A DNA stretch of 11,757 nt. Origin: DATAEU01 sp046724395. GTDB lineage: Bacteria; Actinomycetota; UBA4738; HRBIN12. The stretch is from contig JBKOWM010000051.1 of assembly GCA_046724395.1 (NCBI GenBank), forward strand, positions 1-11,757, in the 5' to 3' direction. Position 1 is the first letter of the stretch. Every line of letters begins with the position of its first letter. Below the pieces are notes generated by a model, which worked only from the letters and a program-made list of their open reading frames with translations, was not told the DNA's origin and made no database searches. Of this stretch, positions 7,076-11,757 are shown piece by piece. A program made the position numbers and the translations under genes.

Positions 7076-8446
7076 ATGGGAACACCGTCGTCCGAGCATA
7101 AAGACGGGGAGCAGCGGACCTTCCCGCCGGACTTCGTCTGGGGGGCCGCCACGTCCGCGTATCAGATCGAGGGCGCGCCGCGCGAGGACGGGAAGGGCGA
7201 GAGCATCTGGGACAGGTTCGTTCGCCGACCCGGCGCCATCCGCGGCGGTGACACCGGCGATGTGGCCGCGGATCACTATCACCGCCATGCCAAGGACGTC
7301 ACGATCATGGCCGAGCTCGGCCTGGGCGCGTATCGGTTCTCCGTCTCCTGGCCTAGGGTTCTCCCGGCGGGGACCGGCACCACCAACCCGACCGGGCTGG
7401 CCTTCTACGACCGCCTGGTCGACGAGCTCCTCGGCCGGGGCATCGCTCCGTTCGTGACGCTGTACCACTGGGATCTGCCCCAGGCGCTCGAGGATGCGGG
7501 GGGATGGCCATCGCGGGACACGGCCGAGGCATTCGCCGCGTTCGCGGGCGTCGTCGCGGAGCGCCTCGGCGATCGCGTGCGAGCGTTCATCACGCTCAAC
7601 GAGCCATGGGTCGTCGCCAATCACGGGTACCGGACGGGCGAGCACGCTCCCGGCCGAACCGAGCCGGAGGCGGCGCTCGCGGCGGCGCACCACCTGCTCG
7701 TGGCGCACGGGCTCGCCGTCCGCGCGATTCGCGCGAGCGCGTCCGCCGTCGACGTCGGCATCACGCTGAACTTCGAACCGAAGCATCCCGCCGGCCCGCA
7801 TCCCCTGGACCTGGAGGCGGCGGCCGTGGCGCACGACCAGCACAACCGATGGTTTCTCGATCCGATCGTGGGACGCCCGTACCCAGAGGACGGCGCCCGG
7901 GCCTTCGGATGGGCGCGTAGCGAGGTGCGCGCCGGCGACATGGCCGTGATCGCCGAGCCGATCGACTTCCTGGGAGTCAACTACTACACCCGAGAGGTCG
8001 TCCGATCGGCGCACCTCGCGCCCGTGCCCGACGATCGCGACCGCGAACTCACCTCCATGGGGTGGGAGGTCTACCCCGAGGGTCTGTCCGAGACGCTCGA
8101 GTTCGTGACGTCTCGCACCGGGCCGCTCCCGCTGTACGTCACCGAGAACGGGGCGGCATACGACGACGGGGCCGACCCCGTCCGCGACGCCGATCGCGTC
8201 CGGTTCCTCGCCCGGCACCTCGCTGCGGCGGTGCGGAGCATCGACCACCACGTTCCGCTGCGCGGGTTCTTCGTCTGGTCGCTGCTCGACAACTTCGAGT
8301 GGGCGCAGGGGTTCGCGCGGCGGTTCGGCATCGTGTTCGTCAACTACGCGACGCAGGAGCGCCGGATCCGCGACAGCGGGCGACTATGGGCCGGCCTCGC
8401 GCGAACGGGCCGGATCCCGGATCAGGCCGCTGCGGCGCCGTCGTAG
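7076..8446 (+). CDS. GH1 family beta-glucosidase/beta-glycosidase
   Basis: This 456-residue enzyme has the standard GH1 length and no signal peptide, so it acts in the cytoplasm. It hydrolyses beta-linked glycosides with retention. Visible marks are the N-terminal GH1 signature FVWGAATSAYQIEG (20-33), the YRFSVSWPRVLP segment (86-97), FVTLYHWDLPQAL (126-138), the acid/base E176 in TLNEPW, the LGVNYY stretch, the nucleophile E357 in YVTENGAAY, and the C-terminal FFVWSLLDNFEWAQGF with FGIVFVNY. All expected catalytic residues are present. The ATG at 7076 places the family start at the normal position. It is divergent from the sugar operon and its last 25 bp overlap the 3' end of the transporter ATPase gene on the other strand. 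It probably cleaves the glycoside imported by this transporter; glucose versus galactose, mannose or fucose specificity is not determined. Confidence 0.96.
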   Translation: MGTPSSEHKDGEQRTFPPDFVWGAATSAYQIEGAPREDGKGESIWDRFVRRPGAIRGGDTGDVAADHYHRHAKDVTIMAELGLGAYRFSVSWPRVLPAGTGTTNPTGLAFYDRLVDELLGRGIAPFVTLYHWDLPQALEDAGGWPSRDTAEAFAAFAGVVAERLGDRVRAFITLNEPWVVANHGYRTGEHAPGRTEPEAALAAAHHLLVAHGLAVRAIRASASAVDVGITLNFEPKHPAGPHPLDLEAAAVAHDQHNRWFLDPIVGRPYPEDGARAFGWARSEVRAGDMAVIAEPIDFLGVNYYTREVVRSAHLAPVPDDRDRELTSMGWEVYPEGLSETLEFVTSRTGPLPLYVTENGAAYDDGADPVRDADRVRFLARHLAAAVRSIDHHVPLRGFFVWSLLDNFEWAQGFARRFGIVFVNYATQERRIRDSGRLWAGLARTGRIPDQAAAAPS

Positions 8447-9645
8447 ATCCCGAGTCCGGACCCGGGATCGAAGAAGTGCATGCGGTGAACGTCGACGACG
8501 AGCTCGATCGGCGCTCCCTTCTTGGCCGTCGTCCGGGGGTTCAAGCGGGCGATGAACGTCGACTCGTTGGCCCCGACTCGCTGGTCGACCGCCTCGACCG
8601 CCTCGCGACCGACGTCGTCGGCCAGCTCGCGGACGTCTTCGGTGACGACAGCTGGCGCTCCGACGCGAACGTGGGCGAGGACGTCGGCGCCCAGCGCCTC
8701 TCGAAGCAGCACTTCGGTGCGGATCCGTCGGTCGGCCGGAGCATCGGAGACGAGCTGCGCGTCCTCCATGTCCTCGGGTCGGATGCCGAGGATCACGCGT
8801 CGACCCATGAAGCCGCCGAGCCCGGGCCGTTCGCGAAGGACGTCGTCGGGGATCGCCAGCCGAACATCGCCGAACGAGACCGTGGCCGTGCCATTCGACT
8901 TGTCGAGCGTCGCCTCGACCATGTTCATCGCCGGCGAGCCGATGAACCCGGCCACGAACAGGTTGTTGGGGTGGTCGTAGAGGAACTGCGGTGTCTCGAC
9001 TTGCTGGAGGACGCCCTTGCGAAGCACGGCGACCCGGTCGCCCATCGTCATGGCCTCGACCTGATCGTGCGTCACGTACACGGTGGTCACGTTGAGCTCG
9101 TGCTGGAGCCCCGAGATCTCGGAGCGCATCTGGACCCGCAGCTTCGCGTCGAGGTTCGACAACGGTTCGTCCATCAGGAACGCCTTTGGCTCGCGGACGA
9201 TCGCGCGCCCCATCGCGACGCGCTGCCGTTGGCCGCCGGACAGCGCCTTGGGCTTGCGGTCGAGGTACTCCTCCAGGCCGAGGATCTGTGCCGCCCTGCG
9301 GACGCGCTGGTCGATCTCGGGCTTCGACAGCTTGCGCAGCTTCAGGCCGAAGGCCATGTTGTCGTAGACCGTCATGTGCGGGTAGAGCGCGTAGCTCTGG
9401 AAAACCATCGCGATGTCCCGTTCCTTCGGGGGGACCGCGTTGACGACTCGGTCGGCGATCTTGATCGTCCCCTGACTGATCGATTCGAGCCCGGCGATCA
9501 TCCGCAGCGCGGTCGTCTTGCCGCATCCCGACGGGCCCACCAGCACGATGAACTCGCCGTCTTCGATGTCGAGGTCGAGGTCGTCGACGGCCTTCGTGCC
9601 GTCGGCGAAGATTTTCGTCACGCCATCGAGATCGATCTGGGCCAT
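8422..9645 (-). CDS. Carbohydrate ABC transporter ATP-binding protein, MsmK/UgpC/AglK type
   Basis: This 407-residue ATPase energises CUT1 sugar importers from the cytoplasmic face. All motifs are intact: Walker A GPSGCGKTT (37-45), Q-loop Q83 in VFQSYALYPHMTV, signature LSGGQRQR (135-142), Walker B AFLMDEP with D159/E160, D-loop SNLD, and switch H193 in VTHDQ. The C-terminal regulatory domain has FIGSPAMNM (234-242) and GIRPED (287-292), normal for the MalK-like branch. It is longer than the usual 360-375 residues because of an acidic insertion at about 330-362. The ATG at 9645 follows GGAGG four to five bases upstream. The gene stands apart from the permease operon, with the GH1 gene between them on the opposite strand. 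It probably serves the importer encoded here and could serve several importers. Confidence 0.95.
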   Translation of the reverse strand: MAQIDLDGVTKIFADGTKAVDDLDLDIEDGEFIVLVGPSGCGKTTALRMIAGLESISQGTIKIADRVVNAVPPKERDIAMVFQSYALYPHMTVYDNMAFGLKLRKLSKPEIDQRVRRAAQILGLEEYLDRKPKALSGGQRQRVAMGRAIVREPKAFLMDEPLSNLDAKLRVQMRSEISGLQHELNVTTVYVTHDQVEAMTMGDRVAVLRKGVLQQVETPQFLYDHPNNLFVAGFIGSPAMNMVEATLDKSNGTATVSFGDVRLAIPDDVLRERPGLGGFMGRRVILGIRPEDMEDAQLVSDAPADRRIRTEVLLREALGADVLAHVRVGAPAVVTEDVRELADDVGREAVEAVDQRVGANESTFIARLNPRTTAKKGAPIELVVDVHRMHFFDPGSGLGIYDGAAAA

Positions 9646-9655
9646 ACCCCCTCCG
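9646..9655 (-). promoter_or_regulatory. Shine-Dalgarno of the transporter ATPase gene
   Basis: On the minus strand the ATG at 9645 follows GGAGGGGGT, which selects this start. The open frame continues far upstream into the macrodomain region, so the ribosome-binding site matters for the start call. Confidence 0.7.
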
Positions 9656-9716
9656 CTCGATCCGCATCGGTACCCAATCACACGCACGCGCGCCCAAGCA
9701 ACGCCCACCCGCCAGC

Positions 9717-9722
9717 TAGCAT
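9717..9722 (+). promoter_or_regulatory. Candidate -10 box for the macrodomain gene
   Basis: TAGCAT fits TAnnnT and ends seven bases before the second in-frame ATG at 9730, and overlaps the first ATG at 9721. If it is the real -10, the message would be leaderless and start at 9730. There is no Shine-Dalgarno for either ATG and no good -35 hexamer. Confidence 0.3.
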
Positions 9723-10251
9723 GCCGTCGATGCCGCGCATCCAGGCGATTCGGGGCGACATCACGCGCCAGACAGTCGACGCGATCGTGAACGCCGCCAA
9801 CTCGAGCCTGCTCGGGGGCGGCGGCGTCGACGGCGCGATCCACCGCGCCGGCGGCGGTGCCATCCTCGAGGCGTGTCGCGAGCTTCGCCGAACGTCGCTG
9901 CCCGACGGCCTGCCGACCGGTCGCGCCATCGCCACGACGGCGGGCGATCTTCCGGCCCGCTGGGTCATCCACACCGTTGGACCGGTGTACTCGCGCGACG
10001 AGGATCGCTCGGCGCTGCTCGCGTCGTGTCACGTCGACGCGATTCGCGTCGCCGACGAGCTCGGCGCCCGAACCGTTGCGTTTCCGGCGATCTCGACCGG
10101 CGTCTACGGCTATCCGGTGGACCTCGCCGCGCCCGTCGCAGCGGCCGCCGTCGCGGAGGTCGATACGGCCGTCGAGGAGGTGCGTTTCGTGCTGTTCGAC
10201 GACGATGCGCTCGCGGCGTTCGAGCGTGCGATCGTCGGTCCGCGGGGATGA
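9721..10251 (+). CDS. Macrodomain protein, ADP-ribosyl hydrolase/O-acetyl-ADP-ribose deacetylase type
   Basis: This 176-residue single-domain protein matches the MacroD/YmdB group in length and motifs. These are the adenine-side GDIT (12-15), VDAIVNAANSSL (19-30), the ribose and phosphate loop GGGGVDGAIHRAGG (32-45), a VIHTVGPVY strand (82-90) and the second phosphate loop ISTGVYGYP (124-132). Members bind ADP-ribose and remove ADP-ribose from acidic residues or deacetylate O-acetyl-ADP-ribose; activity here is inferred from the intact NAAN and GGGGVDGAIH loops. Two close ATG codons (9721 and 9730) are both possible; 9730 would lose only three residues ahead of the domain. It is divergent from the ATPase gene, and its stop overlaps the longer start of the following rhodanese as ATGA. 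Confidence 0.93.
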   Translation: MPSMPRIQAIRGDITRQTVDAIVNAANSSLLGGGGVDGAIHRAGGGAILEACRELRRTSLPDGLPTGRAIATTAGDLPARWVIHTVGPVYSRDEDRSALLASCHVDAIRVADELGARTVAFPAISTGVYGYPVDLAAPVAAAAVAEVDTAVEEVRFVLFDDDALAAFERAIVGPRG

Positions 10252-10637
10252 CGGATCGAGTGAAACCCACGTCGCTGGTAAAATTTGCACCTGCAATGAC
10301 CGACCGATCGGAGCTCACGACCGCGACGGGTGTCGCCGAGCATCTCGACGACGTGCAGCTCGTCGACTGCCGCGAGCTGTACGAGTGGGTCGCCGGTCGC
10401 ATCGACGGCGCCGTCCACATCCCGCTGAACTCGATCATGGCGGGCGCGACCGGCGATCTGGGACCGGACCGCCCGGTCGTCGTCGTCTGCCGGTCCGGCA
10501 ACCGCAGCGAGCTCGCCTCGCTGATGCTTCGCGCCCGCGGCTTCGAGGCGTACAACCTCGAGGGCGGGATGGAGGACTGGGAGGCGCGGGGCCTGCCGTT
10601 CTCCACGCCCGAGGGCGCCCCCGGCCGCGTCGCCTAG
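10248..10637 (+). CDS. Single-domain rhodanese (thiosulfate-type sulfurtransferase)
   Basis: From the first ATG the product is 129 residues; from the alternative ATG at 10296 it is 113, closer to the GlpE/PspE size. The rhodanese domain is plain: VQLVDCRELYEWVAGRIDGA with the conserved VD.RE...GxI pattern, HIPL, then the active loop CRSGNRS with catalytic Cys (codon 10488-10490), and YNLEGGMEDWEARGLP at the C-terminus. Such proteins carry sulfane sulfur as a cysteine persulfide in the cytoplasm. The six-residue CRSGNR loop suits sulfur rather than phosphate or arsenate substrates. The longer start overlaps the macrodomain stop (ATGA) and suggests coupling; the shorter start has a TAAAAT box 11 bases upstream. 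The 16-residue segment between the two starts lies outside the domain, so the true start is uncertain. Confidence 0.92.
   Translation: MTDRVKPTSLVKFAPAMTDRSELTTATGVAEHLDDVQLVDCRELYEWVAGRIDGAVHIPLNSIMAGATGDLGPDRPVVVVCRSGNRSELASLMLRARGFEAYNLEGGMEDWEARGLPFSTPEGAPGRVA
10279..10284 (+). promoter_or_regulatory. Candidate internal -10 box before the short rhodanese start
   Basis: TAAAAT is a near-consensus -10 hexamer in an AT-rich patch that stands out from the GC-rich surroundings. It ends 11 bases before the ATG at 10296. A separate promoter for the rhodanese, with little or no leader, is possible. No clear -35 hexamer is visible. Confidence 0.4.
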
Positions 10638-10664
10638 CCAACCGCCGGGAGCCGGGGGGTTCGG

Positions 10665-10705
10665 GGGGCTCAAGGAGCGAGCGCGAACGCGCGAGCGGTA
10701 GCCCC
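10665..10705. terminator. Possible bidirectional terminator hairpin between convergent genes
   Basis: The 79-bp gap between two converging genes contains an outer stem GGGGCT (10665-10670) with AGCCCC (10700-10705) and, inside, a GCGC-GAAC-GCGC hairpin (10681-10692). The stems are GC-rich but there is no T-run on either side, so it would be a non-canonical terminator. The placement between stop codons is the main support. Confidence 0.35.
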
Positions 10706-10716
10706 GACAAGAGGCA

Positions 10717-11202
10717 TCAGTGGCACCCCCCGAACGAGAAGTGTCCGGGATCGGTTCTCGGTAGCGGCTGGCACCAGCCGTTGTCGAGCAACGCCCGAAC
10801 GATCCGCCCGTCCGCCAGCGCCTCGGCGGTCGTGTCGATCGCCGCGCCGAGCTGGTGCCACGACATTCCCGGCGGCGCGCAGAGGTCCGGGCATCCCTGC
10901 GGATTGCCGCAGATGTTCCGACACGCGGCGCGCTGCTGCCGGCAGCTGCGGTAGCTCCACACGACCGGGATCGTCTCGCCGACCTGCCGCTCGGCCGCGC
11001 GGAACGCGGCGAGCGCCGCGGGCTGGAGCGTGACCCCGCCCGCAGTGCGCATCGCCGGCGGGCTGGCACACGGATGGTCGGGAATCACGATGGGAGAGCG
11101 CCCCGTCCACCACGCGATCGCGGCGGCGACCACGACGGCCACAGCGGCGCCCGCGACCAACCGTCGCCGCCGAACGCTCGAGCGGCGACATTGGGCGGTC
11201 AT
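10717..11202 (-). CDS. Membrane-anchored, cysteine-rich M15 (VanY/DD-carboxypeptidase)-like protein
   Basis: This 161-residue protein has a basic N-terminus (RRSSVRRRR), one hydrophobic segment (about 15-32) acting as signal anchor, then an exported domain. The domain shows the zinc-site pattern of peptidase family M15: SWHQLGAAID (114-123, fitting SxHxxGxAxD) gives ligands H116 and D123, and DPGHFSF (151-157) gives a third ligand H154. SYRSCRQQ (83-90) resembles the substrate-site SGYRS strand of VanY relatives. Those enzymes trim D-Ala-D-Ala ends of peptidoglycan. Eight cysteines in the exported part (45, 87, 94, 98, 104, 108, 144, 160) suggest up to four disulfides. The usual acidic catalytic residue before the last His is not obvious; D151 is the candidate. 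The ATG start lacks a Shine-Dalgarno but has TATAGC ten bases upstream. It is convergent with the rhodanese gene. Confidence 0.75.
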   Translation of the reverse strand: MTAQCRRSSVRRRRLVAGAAVAVVVAAAIAWWTGRSPIVIPDHPCASPPAMRTAGGVTLQPAALAAFRAAERQVGETIPVVWSYRSCRQQRAACRNICGNPQGCPDLCAPPGMSWHQLGAAIDTTAEALADGRIVRALLDNGWCQPLPRTDPGHFSFGGCH

Positions 11203-11212
11203 GCGGCGCGAG

Positions 11213-11218
11213 GCTATA
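11213..11218 (-). promoter_or_regulatory. Candidate -10 box of the M15-like gene
   Basis: Read on the minus strand this is TATAGC, ten bases before the ATG at 11202, in otherwise GC-rich sequence and with no Shine-Dalgarno. It is a plausible -10 for a leaderless or near-leaderless message, on weak evidence. Confidence 0.3.
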
Positions 11219-11253
11219 CGCCGCCGCTACCATGACGCGTCCCGACGATCGGA

Positions 11254-11757
11254 GTGACGGTGCACCACTGCCGATATCGCGCGGCCGGCGCGGTCCTCAT
11301 CGCGGTGTTGGCGTCGGCGTGCACGAGTTCATCGGGTGCTACGGGAACACAGCCGGAGCCGACGGCTCCGAAGGCCACGGCCGTCACCACGGCGACCGGC
11401 AAGAGCGTCGGCGAGGCGACGTCCACCGGCAACGGCGTCGCGTTCTCCTACCCCGACTCGTGGAGGTCCCTGCGGCTGAGCGACAGCTCGGCCTCGACGG
11501 GCGACCAGGTGTGGAGCCGGGCGTTCGGCATCGACGGACGCAACATCGTGAGCGTCTCGGCGTACGATCTTGGCACCTCGATCACCGACGCGAACATCGG
11601 CGCGCGGAGTGAGTCGATCCGCGAGCAACTGGACAGCCTGTTCGCGCAGGCCGGGGGTGCGCTGCAGACCGGACCGGCCACCCAGGAGCTGGACGGGCTG
11701 CCGGCCCTCTCGTTCACCGGGACCGCGAAGAACCCGACCGGCCGAACGGTCCACAGC
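11254..11757 (+). CDS. Secreted lipoprotein with PsbP/DcrB-like domain, 3' end missing
   Basis: The frame is open to the right edge, giving 168 codons from the first GTG. Two GTG starts are possible (11254, 11260); the second has GGAG five bases upstream and is preferred. The product begins with a lipoprotein signal (CRYRAAGAVLIAVLASAC, lipidated Cys at codon 11320-11322), followed by a Ser/Thr/Pro/Ala-rich linker. A domain then opens with GVAFSYPDSWR, the usual first strand and turn of Mog1/PsbP/DcrB-fold lipoproteins. It continues with a strand NIVSVSAYDLG, a helix RSESIREQLDSLFAQ and LDGLPALSFTGTA, a pattern common in this fold. The role of such bacterial proteins is mostly unknown. It is divergent from the M15-like gene with about 50 bp between starts. 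Lipoprotein call firm; fold assignment moderate. Confidence 0.75.
   Translation, partial: MTVHHCRYRAAGAVLIAVLASACTSSSGATGTQPEPTAPKATAVTTATGKSVGEATSTGNGVAFSYPDSWRSLRLSDSSASTGDQVWSRAFGIDGRNIVSVSAYDLGTSITDANIGARSESIREQLDSLFAQAGGALQTGPATQELDGLPALSFTGTAKNPTGRTVHS

Noticed and set aside
7001..8251. A 416-codon minus-strand open frame opposite the GH1 gene.
   Set aside because: The GH1 gene carries all family motifs; the antisense frame shows no recognisable motif.
8062..10251. A long plus-strand open frame (729 codons) that would join sequence antisense to the ATPase with the macrodomain.
   Set aside because: The upstream part is the antisense of a clear ABC ATPase and has no recognisable domain; only the part from 9721 or 9730 is real. 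Antisense open frames are expected in GC-rich coding DNA.
8422..10296. N-terminally extended ATPase starting at 10296 on the minus strand.
   Set aside because: The extension is antisense to the macrodomain gene, and the ATPase has a canonical N-terminus and Shine-Dalgarno at 9645.
11232..11612. Plus-strand open frame from the ATG at 11232.
   Set aside because: It is rich in Arg, Gly and His and has no export signal; the other frame from 11254/11260 gives a clean lipoprotein signal and a structured domain.

Overview
The window is GC-rich DNA (roughly two thirds G+C by eye), densely packed, with G/C-ending codons, frequent 4-nt stop/start overlaps, GTG and TTG starts, and several genes that lack a Shine-Dalgarno sequence but have a TAnnnT box just upstream of the start. 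This fits a high-GC Actinomycetota-like bacterium; a Chloroflexota-type lineage is not excluded. No rRNA, tRNA, CRISPR array, insertion sequence or phage gene was seen. No gap longer than about 125 bp lacks a gene.

Region 1 (1-6951, all minus strand) is a carbohydrate import and catabolism operon read right to left. It encodes a solute-binding lipoprotein of the alpha-glucoside (AglE) type, two permeases (MalF/AglF-like, then MalG/AglG-like), a 185-residue membrane protein I do not recognise, a ribokinase-type PfkB sugar kinase, a 1-phosphofructokinase-type PfkB kinase, and a fold-type III PLP enzyme of the ornithine/diaminopimelate decarboxylase family that runs off the left edge. Three junctions are 4-nt overlaps, so much of the operon is probably translationally coupled.

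Region 2 (7076-9645) completes the sugar system. A cytoplasmic GH1 beta-glycosidase is transcribed divergently from the binding-protein gene. The transporter ATPase (MsmK/UgpC/AglK type) lies tail-to-tail with it and overlaps its 3' end by 25 bp. The inferred flow is: glycoside captured outside, imported by the ABC transporter, split by GH1, and the released sugars phosphorylated by the PfkB kinases. The substrate is unknown. No transcriptional regulator is present.

Region 3 (9721-11757) is unrelated housekeeping and accessory material: a macrodomain protein coupled to a single-domain rhodanese, then, convergent to these, a small membrane-anchored cysteine-rich M15-type DD-carboxypeptidase-like protein, and a divergent lipoprotein with a PsbP/DcrB-like domain that runs off the right edge.

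I found no clearly new defence, mobile or RNA system. The most unusual items are the unknown membrane protein embedded in the sugar operon, the paired PfkB kinases followed by a decarboxylase-family enzyme, the pairing of an alpha-glucoside-type importer with a beta-glycosidase, and the cysteine-rich M15-like protein.
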